Shown: positions 9,168 through 20,718, numbered from the stretch's first letter. The stretch is DNA of 64,000 bases from Caballeronia pedi (GCF_001544915.2 NZ_FCOE02000001.1:124001-188000); one strand, 5' to 3'. The notes: a model not told the origin generated them from the sequence alone. Translations and numbers: made by a program.

Positions 9168-10013
9168 ATGACTTTGCCCGCCATCCTCGCCGCGCGCCGT
9201 TTCGACGCTACCGCACACGCGCCGTTTTTCATCGGCGCTGAACGCGTCGGCTGGATTCGCCATACCGACGTCGACGCGCTGCGCCGCTGGCCGGACGTGT
9301 TCGAGATCGACGCGGCATCGGTACGCCTGCACGCATCGCTCGCCGATGTGAACACGCGCAGCGCCGCGCTCGGCGCGGTCATCGGCGCGCTTTACGCCGA
9401 AGGCCAGATCCCCGGCTGGCGCGACGAAACCTACGCAATCCGCAATGACTTCGATGCGCCGCCGCTCGCGTTCATCGAGCGTGCGGCATCGCGCTTCTTC
9501 GGCACGATGACTTACGCGGTGCATCTGAACGGCATCGTAAAATATCGGGATAAGGCGCCGCAGTTGTGGATCGCGCGCCGCAGCGACACCAAGGCGACCG
9601 ACCCCGGCATGCTCGACAACATCGTGGCGGGCGGTATCGGCTGGGGCTTCGAGCTGATGCCCACACTCGTGAAGGAATGCTGGGAAGAGGCGGGCATGAG
9701 CGCGGAACTCGCGCAAGCCGCCGCGCGCGGACGCACCTTCCATGTGCTGCAGTCCGTGCCCGAAGGCACGCAGGCCGAGCAGATCTTCGTCTACGACGTC
9801 TGCCTGCCGCCCGATTTCGCGCCGCGCAATCAGGATGGCGAAGTCGGCGAGCATGGTCTCGCGCGCATCGAGGATGTCGCGCGCTGGATCGAGGAGGGCG
9901 CGCTTACCGTCGACGCCAGTCTCGCGACGCTCGACTGCATGCTGCGCCACCAGTGGATAGACGAGGACGCGTGCGAAGGCCTCGGCGCGCTGTTCGATCC
10001 GCCGCCGCTCTGA
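9168..10013 (+). CDS. Nudix hydrolase with N-terminal DUF4743 domain
   Basis: 281 residues from the ATG at 9168; an in-frame TTG lies two codons earlier. The first 120 residues fit the DUF4743 domain found in front of thiamine-diphosphokinase-like Nudix proteins. The Nudix box is a variant, GGIGWGFELM...KECWEEAG, with Lys for the usual Arg, as in the plant and fungal members of this subgroup, and both catalytic Glu are kept. Such enzymes hydrolyse nucleoside-diphosphate-linked compounds, and oxidised thiamine diphosphates have been proposed as substrates; the substrate here is unknown. It sits between LysE and purU in one direction. Confidence 0.88.
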   Translation: MTLPAILAARRFDATAHAPFFIGAERVGWIRHTDVDALRRWPDVFEIDAASVRLHASLADVNTRSAALGAVIGALYAEGQIPGWRDETYAIRNDFDAPPLAFIERAASRFFGTMTYAVHLNGIVKYRDKAPQLWIARRSDTKATDPGMLDNIVAGGIGWGFELMPTLVKECWEEAGMSAELAQAAARGRTFHVLQSVPEGTQAEQIFVYDVCLPPDFAPRNQDGEVGEHGLARIEDVARWIEEGALTVDASLATLDCMLRHQWIDEDACEGLGALFDPPPL

Positions 10014-10044
10014 ACATCAAGAATCAAACGAACGAGGAAAGGTC

Positions 10045-10914
10045 ATGTCGACCGAACATAGTTTCTATCTGAAGTTGTCGTGCCCGGATCGTCCGGGGAT
10101 CGTGCATGCCGTGTCCGGCTTCCTGTTCAACCTCGGCGCCAATATCCTCGACTCGGCGCAGTTCGGCGACAGCCGCACCGGCGAGTTCTTCATGCGCGTG
10201 CATTTTCAGGAAGTCGGCGGCGATCCCGGCCTCGAATCGCTGCGCAAGTCGTTCACCGATCTCGCCGATGAATTCGGCATGCGCTGGGAGTTGCATGATG
10301 CGTCGGTGAAGCCGCGCGTGGTCATCATGGTGTCGAAGATCGGCCATTGCCTGAACGATCTGCTGTTCCGTTATCGCACCGGCCAGTTGCAGATCGAGAT
10401 TCCGGCGATCATCTCGAATCACAAGGATTTCTATCAGCTCGCCGCGAGCTATGACATTCCGTTCCATCATCTGCCGCTCCTGAAGTCGACGCCCGAAGCG
10501 AAGGCCGCGCAGGAAGCGCGCGTGCTGGAAATCGTCGATCAGCACGATACCGATCTCGTCGTGCTCGCGCGCTACATGCAGATCCTGTCGGCGAACATGT
10601 GCGAGCAGCTCGCGGGCCGCGCGATCAACATCCATCATTCGTTCCTGCCGAGCTTCAAGGGCGCGAAGCCGTACTATCAGGCGTTCGATCGCGGCGTGAA
10701 GCTGATCGGCGCGACCGCGCACTACGTGACGTCCGATCTCGACGAAGGCCCGATCATCGAACAGGAAGTGGAGCGCGTCGATCACAACATGACGCCGGAT
10801 CAGCTGACGGCGATCGGCCGCGATGTCGAATGCGTGACGCTCGCGCGCGCGGTGAAATGGCACGCGGAGCATCGCATTCTGCTGAACGGACACAAGACTG
10901 TCGTGTTCCGTTAA
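10045..10914 (+). CDS. purU: Formyltetrahydrofolate deformylase
   Basis: 289 residues: an N-terminal ACT domain (YLKLSCPDRPGIVHAVSGF) and a C-terminal formyltransferase-fold hydrolase domain with INIHHSFLPSFKGAKPY and the Asp of TSDLDEGPIIEQ. PurU splits 10-formyl-THF into formate and THF and so balances the one-carbon pool. An AACGAGGAAAGGTC ribosome binding site precedes the ATG. The gene is closed by a strong terminator shared with the convergent AI-2E family gene. Confidence 0.97.
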   Translation: MSTEHSFYLKLSCPDRPGIVHAVSGFLFNLGANILDSAQFGDSRTGEFFMRVHFQEVGGDPGLESLRKSFTDLADEFGMRWELHDASVKPRVVIMVSKIGHCLNDLLFRYRTGQLQIEIPAIISNHKDFYQLAASYDIPFHHLPLLKSTPEAKAAQEARVLEIVDQHDTDLVVLARYMQILSANMCEQLAGRAINIHHSFLPSFKGAKPYYQAFDRGVKLIGATAHYVTSDLDEGPIIEQEVERVDHNMTPDQLTAIGRDVECVTLARAVKWHAEHRILLNGHKTVVFR

Positions 10915-10933
10915 AAAACGTGCTTCAGACGCA

Positions 10934-10964
10934 AAAACGCCCGCAAGAATATTGCGGGCGTTTT
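10934..10964. terminator. Bidirectional intrinsic terminator between purU and the AI-2E family gene
   Basis: A 13-bp perfect stem, AAAACGCCCGCAA paired with TTGCGGGCGTTTT around a 5-base loop. The A-run and T-run at both feet let it work for both convergent genes. Confidence 0.88.
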
Positions 10965-10981
10965 CATTTGCGGGCGGCGCT

Positions 10982-12073
10982 TCAGACGAGCCGCAGATAA
11001 ATCAGCTCGCGCTTGATATATCCGTAGAAAATCGGCGCGGCGATCACGCCGGGAATACCGAACGCCGCTTCCATCGCGAGCATTGCGAGAAGCAGTTCCC
11101 ACGCGCGCGCCTCGATCTGGCCGCCGATAATGCGCGCGTTCAGGAAATATTCGAGCTTGTGGATCAGGATCAGGAACGCGAGCGACGCAACCGCGGTGCC
11201 AAACGACACCGACAGCGAAATCCCGACGATGATCGTGTTGGAAATCAGATTGCCGATCACCGGCAACAGCCCGACGATGAAGGTGATCAGCACCAGCGTT
11301 TTCGAAAGCGGCAACCGCTCGTGAAAGAGCGGCAGCGCGACGAGCAGATACAGCGCGGTGAAAACGGCGTTGATCGCGGAAATCTTGATCTGCGCGAACA
11401 CGATGCGGCGGAAGGCGTCGGCGAAGCGCGACACGCGTGCGACGAGCGCCGTGGACAGCGGCAGCCGATGATGCATCGCGCGCGGTGCGCTGACCGCGAT
11501 GATCGCTCCGACGATCATGCCGATCACGATATGCCCGAAGCCGCGCGCCATTTCCTTGCCGCCTTGCTGCAGCATTTCGGCGTGCTTGTGCATCAGTTCG
11601 GTGGCTTTGTCCTTCATCTGCACGGTGTCCACGGGCAGATAATTCGCGATCCAGTCCGGCACGCTGAGACGCGCGCTGGACGTGATGCTCATCAGCTGGT
11701 CGAGCAGTTTTTGCAGGCTGGGGAAATCGCGCTCGAAATGTTCGATGGTGGCGATCGTCGCACCCGTCAACCCGCCGACGATGATCGCGGAGATCAGCCC
11801 GACCGCGATGAGCCGCGCGCCCTTGCTCACGACGTGACGCTCGATCACGGGCGCCATCATGTGCGTGAGCTGGAACACCAGCATGCCGGCGAGCATGCCG
11901 CCGAGCAGTTGCAGCCTGAGCGTGAGGTACAGCGCCAGCAGCGCGAGGATATAGCTGCCGATTTCCACCGCCGACAGCTTCGGCAAGCTCATGTCGCTCG
12001 TCAGCCTGACGTGGCGCGTCGGCAGGTCCCGTACCCGTGCCTCCTCGTTGGCCGCTTCGTTACGCTTCGCCAT
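10982..12073 (-). CDS. AI-2E family transporter (PerM-like membrane protein)
   Basis: 363 residues, near the family length, with seven to eight predicted membrane helices. The first two are at about residues 38-75, followed by a long extramembrane loop (FERDFPSLQKLLDQL to MARGFG) and a cluster of C-terminal helices with FIVGLLPVIGNLISNT and GIPGVIAAPIFYGYIK. The family was named for AI-2 export by TqsA, but many members are Na+/H+ antiporters or of unknown substrate. It follows uvrA by 91 bp on the same strand. Confidence 0.88.
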   Translation of the reverse strand: MAKRNEAANEEARVRDLPTRHVRLTSDMSLPKLSAVEIGSYILALLALYLTLRLQLLGGMLAGMLVFQLTHMMAPVIERHVVSKGARLIAVGLISAIIVGGLTGATIATIEHFERDFPSLQKLLDQLMSITSSARLSVPDWIANYLPVDTVQMKDKATELMHKHAEMLQQGGKEMARGFGHIVIGMIVGAIIAVSAPRAMHHRLPLSTALVARVSRFADAFRRIVFAQIKISAINAVFTALYLLVALPLFHERLPLSKTLVLITFIVGLLPVIGNLISNTIIVGISLSVSFGTAVASLAFLILIHKLEYFLNARIIGGQIEARAWELLLAMLAMEAAFGIPGVIAAPIFYGYIKRELIYLRLV

Positions 12074-12164
12074 GACTGCGTTCCTTTCCCCTGCTGCGTA
12101 CGACGGTTATTCGTGCCGCGGCGCGCGCGGCGCATTTCCACGGTCTGGCGCGGCGCCCCTGCGC

Positions 12165-15038
<2,874 letters not shown>

Positions 15039-15349
15039 GAGTGTGTTCCGGGGTTCTCTCTGGTGTTTTCAGCGGCGCTTTCATCCGCTCCGGCGGGCCA
15101 TGTTGCCTGTGCCGGGCGGAAAGAGAGGGGGCCAAACCTGCTACTATAACGACTTTTAAAGGGCGCAGCGCCCGAGCCCGAAGGGCTGGATGCGCGGCGA
15201 TCGGCCGGCGCGGGGGCTTGCTGGCGAGGCACGCGGCGGGCCCAGGCCGTGCGTCCCATATAGTGCCGTTTCGAGCAAGAACAAGGCGACCGCGCCTGGC
15301 TGCACCGCAGGCCAGGCCAGACGCGACTCTCATCCATTTCCCGTTTCTG
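15039..15349. other. Divergent promoter region between uvrA and the MFS gene
   Basis: This 311-bp gap has no convincing gene. It holds the start signals of uvrA and the MFS transporter, a GC-rich self-complementary element GGGCGCAGCGCCC at about 15160-15172, and an AT-rich CTACTATAACGAC near 15140-15152 that could hold a -10 hexamer. No SOS-box consensus was recognised. Confidence 0.5.
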
Positions 15350-16552
15350 ATGTCCAATCCGTCTGCCACGTCCACACGTCTGAGCGCGCCGGAACTGCGC
15401 GCGACCGTGTCGCTCGCCGCGATCTTCGCCCTGCGCATGCTCGGGCTCTTCATGATCATGCCGGTGTTTTCCATCTACGCGAAAACCATCCCCGGCGGAG
15501 ACAACGTGCTGCTCGTCGGCATCGCGCTCGGCGCGTACGGCGTCACGCAGTCGATGCTCTATATCTTCTACGGCTGGGTATCCGACAAGTTCGGGCGCAA
15601 GCCGGTCATCGCATTCGGTCTGCTGGTGTTCGCGCTCGGCAGTTTCGTCGCAGCCGTCGGGCACTCGATGGCGTGGATCATCGCGGGGCGCGTGATTCAG
15701 GGCATGGGCGCGGTGTCATCGGCGGTGATTGCGTTCATCGCGGACCTGACGCACGAGGAAAACCGCACCAAGGCAATGGCGATGGTCGGCGGCAGCATCG
15801 GCGTGTCGTTCGCGGTGGCGATCGTCGGCGCGCCGATCGTGTTTCACTGGGTCGGTATGAGCGGGCTTTTCACGGTGATCGGCGTGCTGTCGATTCTCGC
15901 GGTCGGCGTGGTTTTCTGGGTCGTGCCAGATCCGCCGGCGCATCCCGTCCACGTCAAGGCGCCGTTCGCCGAAGTGCTGCATAACGTCGAGTTGTTGCGT
16001 CTGAACTTCGGCGTGCTCGTGCTGCACGCCACGCAGACCGCGCTGTTCCTCGTCGTGCCGCGCATTCTGGAGGAAGGCGGGCTGCCGGTCGCGTCGCACT
16101 GGAAGATTTACCTGCCCGTGATGGCGCTCGCGTTCGTCATGATGGTGCCGGCCATCATCGCCGCCGAGAAACGTGGAAAAATGAAGAGCGTCATGCTGAG
16201 TGCGATCGGGCTTATCCTGATCGGCCAGTTGTTATTGGGCGCCGCTCCCCATACGCTGTGGTCAGTGGCCGCCATTCTGTTCGTGTACTTTCTCGGCTTC
16301 AACGTGCTGGAAGCGTCGCAGCCTTCGCTGGTGTCGAAACTCGCACCGGGCACGAGAAAGGGCGCGGCAGCGGGCGTGTACAACACGACGCAGTCGATCG
16401 GCCTTGCCATGGGCGGGGTGATCGGCGGCTGGCTGCTCAAGCTCGACGGGCCGAGCGCGGTGTTCTTCGCCTGTTCGGGGCTGGTGCTCGCGTGGCTACT
16501 GGTCGCGGCCTGGATGAAGCCGCCGCCGCGCCGGACCGAGCGCGCGGCCTGA
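15350..16552 (+). CDS. MFS transporter, 12-TM drug/sugar exporter type
   Basis: 400 residues from ATG 15350, where the predicted first helix ([23 protein letters not shown] is spread over residues 21-43) follows a short cytosolic leader. About 12 helices are visible. The loop 2-3 motif A is [10 protein letters not shown] and the antiporter motif C region is [14 protein letters not shown]. Family members export drugs or sugars by proton antiport; the substrate is unknown. It lies between uvrA (divergent) and ssb (same direction, 118 bp on), splitting the common uvrA-ssb neighbour pair. Confidence 0.9.
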   Translation: MSNPSATSTRLSAPELRATVSLAAIFALRMLGLFMIMPVFSIYAKTIPGGDNVLLVGIALGAYGVTQSMLYIFYGWVSDKFGRKPVIAFGLLVFALGSFVAAVGHSMAWIIAGRVIQGMGAVSSAVIAFIADLTHEENRTKAMAMVGGSIGVSFAVAIVGAPIVFHWVGMSGLFTVIGVLSILAVGVVFWVVPDPPAHPVHVKAPFAEVLHNVELLRLNFGVLVLHATQTALFLVVPRILEEGGLPVASHWKIYLPVMALAFVMMVPAIIAAEKRGKMKSVMLSAIGLILIGQLLLGAAPHTLWSVAAILFVYFLGFNVLEASQPSLVSKLAPGTRKGAAAGVYNTTQSIGLAMGGVIGGWLLKLDGPSAVFFACSGLVLAWLLVAAWMKPPPRRTERAA

Positions 16553-16670
16553 GCGAATTTTTGAACCATCGAATCAAACCGGCGCGGTGCAGCCGAAGTC
16601 ACGTCTGAAGACGGGATCGGCCAATCGCATCGCACGGTTGACAGTTAGCAAGGAATCTACCGGAGAAATC

Positions 16671-17213
16671 ATGGCATCAGTCAACAAGGTCATTCTCGTG
16701 GGCAATCTGGGCGCCGACCCGGAAACCCGCTATCTCCCGAGCGGCGACGCCGTGGCCAATATCCGTCTCGCGACGACGGACCGCTACAAGGACAAAGGCT
16801 CCGGCGAATTCAAGGAACTCACGGAGTGGCATCGTGTGGCGTTCTTCGGCCGGCTCGCCGAGATCGTCAACGAGTATTTGAAGAAGGGCTCGTCGGTGTA
16901 TATCGAAGGGCGCATCCGTACGCGCAAGTGGACCGACCAGTCGGGCCAGGAGCGTTACTCGACCGAAATCGTCGCCGATCAGATGCAGATGCTCGGGGGC
17001 CGCGGCGGCGCGGCCGGTGGCGGCGATGACGGCGGCTACAGCCGCAGCGCACCGATGGAGCGCTCGGGTGGCGGTGGCGGCGGTGGCGGCGGCCGGGCGC
17101 CGGCGGGCGGACGCCCGAGCGGCGGCGCTGGTGGCGCGGGAGGCGGTTCGAGCCGCCCGAGCGCGCCGGCGGGCGGCGGCTTCGACGACATGGACGACGA
17201 TATTCCGTTCTGA
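16671..17213 (+). CDS. ssb: Single-stranded DNA-binding protein SSB
   Basis: 180 residues. The N-terminal OB fold ([48 protein letters not shown]) occupies residues 1-110. A Gly-rich linker of about 60 residues with a run of nine Gly follows, then the acidic tip DDMDDDIPF that recruits repair and replication partners. The start at 16671 is set by GGAGAAATC just before the ATG. It binds ssDNA as a tetramer in replication and repair. A strong terminator follows. Confidence 0.98.
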   Translation: MASVNKVILVGNLGADPETRYLPSGDAVANIRLATTDRYKDKGSGEFKELTEWHRVAFFGRLAEIVNEYLKKGSSVYIEGRIRTRKWTDQSGQERYSTEIVADQMQMLGGRGGAAGGGDDGGYSRSAPMERSGGGGGGGGGRAPAGGRPSGGAGGAGGGSSRPSAPAGGGFDDMDDDIPF

Positions 17214-17240
17214 GGTTTCGCAACCGAAAGCGTAAAGATC

Positions 17241-17265
17241 AACCCCGCCTGCGTGCGGGGTTTTT
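17241..17265 (+). terminator. Intrinsic terminator after ssb
   Basis: Stem AACCCCGC/GCGGGGTT with a 6-base loop, followed by a T-run, 27 bp after the ssb stop. AACC on the left foot gives it little strength toward arsH on the other strand. Confidence 0.85.
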
Positions 17266-17294
17266 CTTTATCTGTCTGGGCAAAATCGCCAGCA

Positions 17295-18017
17295 TCATTT
17301 GTGTTCCATCGCGATTGCCGCGAGCGAGCTTGCCTGCTCAGGCCGCGCTTCCTTGCGTTCGCTATAGCGATTCGTGAGGTAATCCGAGCGGTCACGCACC
17401 AGCAGCGTGAACTTCACGAGTTCTTCCATCACATCGACGACGCGATCGTAGTAGGACGAAGGTTTCATCCGGCCGGTCTCGTCGAACTCCTGCCAGGCCT
17501 TGGCCACCGACGATTGATTGGGGATGGCGACCATGCGCATCCAGCGGCCGAGCACGCGCAACGCGTTCACCGCATTGAACGACTGCGAACCGCCGCACAC
17601 CTGCATGACGGCGAGCGTGCGACCCTGCGTCGGTCGAATTCCGGCTGACTCCAGCGGCAACCAGTCGATCTGGTTCTTGAACACGGCTGCGAGCGTGCCA
17701 TGACGTTCGGGGCTGCACCAAACCTGTCCTTCTGACCATTCGGAGAGCTTGCGCAGTTCGACCACCTTCGGGTGATCGGGCGGCACACTGTCGACCATTG
17801 GCAGACCGGACGGATCGAACACACGCGTCTCGGCCCCGAACGTTTGCAGCAGACGTTCGGCTTCCAGCGTGAGAAAACGACTGTACGACGTCGGTCGCAG
17901 CGAGCCGTATAACAACAGGATCCGCGGTGCGTGCGTCGAGATCGATTGAGGATGCAGTTTCTCGTTGTCGGGGATGTCTGTGTGGGCAGCGTTCAGGTTC
18001 GGGAGATCTGGAAACAT
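17295..18017 (-). CDS. arsH: Arsenical resistance NADPH-dependent FMN reductase ArsH
   Basis: 240 residues. The flavodoxin-like FMN-binding loop [32 protein letters not shown] and the [16 protein letters not shown] stretch are typical of ArsH. ArsH uses NADPH and FMN to oxidise trivalent organoarsenicals to the less toxic pentavalent forms and also shows quinone reductase activity. It is the last gene of the ars operon, 15 bp after acr3. Its N-terminal 30 residues are hydrophilic, as in other members. Confidence 0.95.
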   Translation of the reverse strand: MFPDLPNLNAAHTDIPDNEKLHPQSISTHAPRILLLYGSLRPTSYSRFLTLEAERLLQTFGAETRVFDPSGLPMVDSVPPDHPKVVELRKLSEWSEGQVWCSPERHGTLAAVFKNQIDWLPLESAGIRPTQGRTLAVMQVCGGSQSFNAVNALRVLGRWMRMVAIPNQSSVAKAWQEFDETGRMKPSSYYDRVVDVMEELVKFTLLVRDRSDYLTNRYSERKEARPEQASSLAAIAMEHK

Positions 18018-18032
18018 GTCGGTGAAAAGTGT

Positions 18033-19121
18033 TCAGGCGGCTTCATACCAGCGTTGCGAGCGATTGACGACGCCCACCACCAGCAGCATGACCGGCACCT
18101 CGATCAGCACGCCGACGACCGTGGCGAGTGCCGCACCCGAATGAAAACCGAACAAACTGATGGCTGTGGCAACGGCCAGCTCGAAGAAGTTGCTCGCACC
18201 GATCAGGCTCGACGGTCCCGCGACACAATGCGCGACAGCGAGACGGCGATTGAGCAGATAAGCAAGGCCCGAGTTAAAAAACACCTGGATCAGGATCGGG
18301 ACCGCGAGCATCGCGATGATGAGCGGTTCTCCGACGATTGCTTCGCCCTGGAAGCCGAACAGCAGCACAAGCGTCGCGAGCAGTGCAGAGATCGACCACG
18401 GAGCCAGGCGGGCGACCGTGTTCTTGAAGTAGGCTTCGCCGCGAGCGAGCAGGTGCTTGCGCAGCCATTGGGCAAGCAGCACCGGAATGATGATGTACAG
18501 GCAAACCGAAACGATCAACGTACCCCACGGCACCGTGATCGACGACAGCCCGAGCAGCAGCGCCACCAGCGGTGCGAACGCCACGACCATGATCGTGTCG
18601 TTGAGCGCGACCTGCGACAGGGTGAAATACGGGTCGCCCCGGCACAACTGCGACCACACGAAGACCATCGCGGTGCAGGGCGCGGCCGCCAGCAGGATCA
18701 ACCCCGCGACGTAGCTGTCGAGTTGATCGGCAGGCAGCCAGGCGGCAAACACGTGGCGCACGAAAATCCATCCGAGCAAAGCCATCGAAAACGGCTTGAC
18801 CAGCCAGTTCACGAGCAAGGTCACACCGATGCCGCGCCAATGCCTACCCACCTGCGCGAGTGCCGCGAAATCGATCTTGACCAGCATCGGAATGATCATC
18901 ACCCAGATCAGCACGCCGACAGGCAGGTTGACTCGCGACACTTCCATGCTGCCGATCGCGCGAAAAAGTCCCGGAAAGATCTGCCCCAGGCCGATGCCCG
19001 CGACGATGCATAGGGCCACCCACACCGTCAGATATCGCTCGAAGAAGCCGATCGCCGGCGTCGCGTCAGTGCGCATGGTGTCCTTGGTGCTCATCGGATT
19101 TTTCGACGGGTTGTTGGCCAT
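18033..19121 (-). CDS. acr3: Arsenite efflux permease, ACR3 (ArsB) family
   Basis: 362 residues from ATG 19121, chosen because it overlaps the preceding short ORF stop (TGATG) and has AAGAG nine bases upstream; an in-frame ATG three codons earlier is possible. Ten hydrophobic helices are visible. The essential Cys of LLAAAPCTAMVFVWS and the Glu of VLIEVPVML match the ACR3 transporter family. It pumps As(OH)3 out by proton-motive force at the inner membrane. The operon order is arsR, a 24-codon remnant, acr3, arsH; no arsenate reductase gene is present. Confidence 0.95.
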   Translation of the reverse strand: MANNPSKNPMSTKDTMRTDATPAIGFFERYLTVWVALCIVAGIGLGQIFPGLFRAIGSMEVSRVNLPVGVLIWVMIIPMLVKIDFAALAQVGRHWRGIGVTLLVNWLVKPFSMALLGWIFVRHVFAAWLPADQLDSYVAGLILLAAAPCTAMVFVWSQLCRGDPYFTLSQVALNDTIMVVAFAPLVALLLGLSSITVPWGTLIVSVCLYIIIPVLLAQWLRKHLLARGEAYFKNTVARLAPWSISALLATLVLLFGFQGEAIVGEPLIIAMLAVPILIQVFFNSGLAYLLNRRLAVAHCVAGPSSLIGASNFFELAVATAISLFGFHSGAALATVVGVLIEVPVMLLVVGVVNRSQRWYEAA

Positions 19122-19195
19122 CACGCGCATCTCTTGTAAACGCGCGCGCTCCCGTCGAGATCCTGAACCGACACTTGGATATGAATGCGCTTCAT
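19121..19195 (-). pseudogene. arsI: N-terminal remnant of an ArsI/CadI-type vicinal-oxygen-chelate gene
   Basis: A 24-codon ORF overlaps the arsR stop by four bases (ATGA) and the acr3 ATG by one base (TGATG). It reads MKRIHIQVSVQDLDGSARVY then KRCA and stop. The first 20 residues match the start of ArsI (C-As lyase, glyoxalase fold), whose usual opening is MKRxHxHVxVxDLxxSIxFYS. The remaining roughly 120 residues are missing, so lyase function is lost. The ORF may still couple translation of arsR and acr3. The match is from memory of the family, not from a search. Confidence 0.7.
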
Positions 19196-19533
19196 GCTGT
19201 GTCTCCGCAGCAGTCCGATGGATGACTGGCGTCGCATGGCGCGCCCGCGCAGCAGTTTTCCGTCAGAAAACCAATCAGGCGGTTCATGGCTTCGAAGTTG
19301 GCCGAGTAGAAAACAAAGCGACCTTCCTGGCGCGCGGTGACGAGTTCAGCGTGCGCGAGATCCTTGAGATGAAACGACAGGCTCGATGGTGCGAGCCCGA
19401 CTTGCTGCGCGATCTCGCCAGCGGCCATGCCGTCGGGGCCCGCAACCACGAGCGTTCGAAACACCGCGAGCCGCGATTCATGAGCGAGCGCGCCGAGCGC
19501 GCCGAGCGCGCGTACAACGAGATTCGAGTCCAT
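19192..19533 (-). CDS. arsR: ArsR family arsenic-responsive repressor
   Basis: 113 residues from ATG 19533. The winged helix reads SRLAVFRTLVVAGPDGMAAGEIAQ then APSSLSFHLKDLAHAELV with the wing QEGRFVFYS. The As(III) ligands are most likely the C-terminal Cys residues: ENCC at about residues 90-93 and further Cys in CAGAPC and DCC. A longer start at 19569 is unlikely because it would lie inside the operator. It releases the operator when arsenite binds and so controls its own operon. No clear Shine-Dalgarno is present; an in-frame GTG three codons upstream is an alternative. Confidence 0.94.
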   Translation of the reverse strand: MDSNLVVRALGALGALAHESRLAVFRTLVVAGPDGMAAGEIAQQVGLAPSSLSFHLKDLAHAELVTARQEGRFVFYSANFEAMNRLIGFLTENCCAGAPCDASHPSDCCGDTA

Positions 19534-19552
19534 GTCTGACACGATAGCGCAG

Positions 19553-19584
19553 TCATTTCGATATTTCAATAAATATCGAAATGA
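19553..19584. promoter_or_regulatory. ArsR operator, perfect 14-bp inverted repeat
   Basis: TCATTTCGATATTT and AAATATCGAAATGA are exact reverse complements around the spacer CAAT, 20 bp upstream of the arsR ATG. The core resembles the ATxTTTCxATAxxTxGAAAT type of known ArsR sites. It is AT-rich, so it probably overlaps the arsR promoter. Confidence 0.82.
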
Positions 19585-19649
19585 GAGCCCCGCTCAGTGG
19601 TGGCTGGAACCGTTCTGACCATCCCGCAACAATTTGCGCACATCGAAAG

Positions 19650-19688
19650 ATGGGCCTCCGGCCTTTATAGCCCGAGGCCCATTTTTTT
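19650..19688 (+). terminator. Orphan intrinsic terminator
   Basis: Nine-bp perfect stem ATGGGCCTC/GAGGCCCAT closed by a 15-base loop and followed by seven T residues. No plus-strand protein gene lies upstream, which suggests a short untranslated transcript starting near the ars operator. Confidence 0.75.
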
Positions 19689-19838
19689 CATTGCGGCAAG
19701 GCGCCGTCCGAATTATGACCCGCGCCCACCCCGTTTTCCTCCGCCGCATATTAATCTCTCGCCATCGTGTCTTTGACTGGGTGCGACCTGATTCGAAGTC
19801 GAAAGTTTGTGGGAGCCTAATCGGATTTTTCCTATGGT

Positions 19839-19855
19839 ATGCGAATTAATCGCAT
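19839..19855. promoter_or_regulatory. Inverted repeat upstream of the first response regulator
   Basis: ATGCGA and TCGCAT are exact 6-bp arms around ATTAA, 216 bp before the regulator start. It could be a regulator binding site; no known consensus is matched. Confidence 0.3.
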
Positions 19856-20070
19856 CCTATTTTTGAAGCAATTATTCAAGAGAATAAAACCACCATTTGT
19901 TTGCTTAATGTCATTGAATTTGGCTGCTTTTTCGGCGTGTTGTTTATCGCACTTCAGTAAACGCCAACTCAATGAAAGGGTGGTCGAGTCTGCTGGCGGG
20001 GAGGTATTCCCACGGGTGAGCTCGCTGCTGCAGGCAAATTCCAAAAACCCACAAAATAACCGGGGGCCTC

Positions 20071-20718
20071 TTGAAGCTTCGAATCGTATTGGCTGACGAT
20101 CATCCTTTCGTTCTTCTCGGGATGAAAGCGCTCTTTGCCAGCGACGACGGAATGGAAGTCGTCGGCGAGGCAAATAACGCGAGCACGTTGTTGTCCGAAC
20201 TCGCCATCAAGCCTTGCGACATCCTGGTGACGGATTTCGCCATGCCCGAGCCGGGCGTGGATGCCAACGACGGATTGCTGCTGATTCGCAAGGTGCGACA
20301 GGATTTTGCGAACATCAGCATCGTTGTGCTGACCAGCGTAAGCAATGTCGCCATCCTGCGTTCCATTCTGAACGCCGGCGCGATCAGCCTCGTCAACAAA
20401 GCCGAGCCGATCGAACTCGTGGCGACGGCCGTGCGGCATGCGAGTGTCGGGCGGCGGTTCGTGAGTGCGTCGTTCGTTGCGGCGCTCGCCGAGGCGGGCA
20501 CAGAGACGGACTTCTCCTCGGACGAGCCGCGTCTTTCGCCGAGAGAGATCGAAGTCGTCCGGTTGTTCGCCAAGGGACATTCGATCACGGAGATCGCGAA
20601 AGAGCTCGATCGAGACGTGCGCACCATCAGTCGACAGAAGCGCGATGCGATGAACAAGCTCGGGGTCAGGAACGATCCTGGATTGTTCGCATTTGTTCGC
20701 GCACGCGGACTGGGATGA
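20071..20718 (+). CDS. RcsB-like response regulator (copy 1 of 3)
   Basis: 215 residues, TTG start with GGGGG seven bases upstream. The receiver has the acidic pair at Asp9/Asp10, phospho-acceptor Asp55 (VTDFAMP), Thr88 and Lys110, so it should be phosphorylatable. The stretch MPEPGVDANDGLLLI mirrors the MPGDKYGDGITLI loop of RcsB. The LuxR-type helix-turn-helix is at about residues 155-212 (LSPREIEVVRLFAKG, TISRQKRDAMNKLGV) and has the RcsB/EvgA/BvgA signature. It is the first of three tandem paralogues followed by a hybrid kinase with an HPt domain, its likely phosphodonor. Target genes are unknown. Confidence 0.9.
   Translation: MKLRIVLADDHPFVLLGMKALFASDDGMEVVGEANNASTLLSELAIKPCDILVTDFAMPEPGVDANDGLLLIRKVRQDFANISIVVLTSVSNVAILRSILNAGAISLVNKAEPIELVATAVRHASVGRRFVSASFVAALAEAGTETDFSSDEPRLSPREIEVVRLFAKGHSITEIAKELDRDVRTISRQKRDAMNKLGVRNDPGLFAFVRARGLG

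Larger units (their letters stand above)
19585..20070. other. AT-richer intergenic region between ars operon and the regulator cluster
   Basis: 486 bp with no supported protein gene. From left to right it holds a small hairpin CGCAA-CAAT-TTGCG (19625-19638), a strong plus-strand terminator with no protein gene in front of it (19650-19688), and an inverted repeat (19839-19855). A long AT-rich leader ends with GGGGG just before the first response regulator. An 85-codon plus-strand ORF at 19839-20096 has no recognisable features and overlaps the regulator start, so it is left out. Confidence 0.6.

Noticed and set aside
15039..15349. LexA box for uvrA/ssb
   Set aside because: No CTGT-N8-ACAG-like sequence was found by eye in the upstream region.
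19839..20096. 85-codon plus-strand ORF before regulator 1
   Set aside because: No recognisable feature, overlaps the regulator start, and the region has promoter-like AT content.
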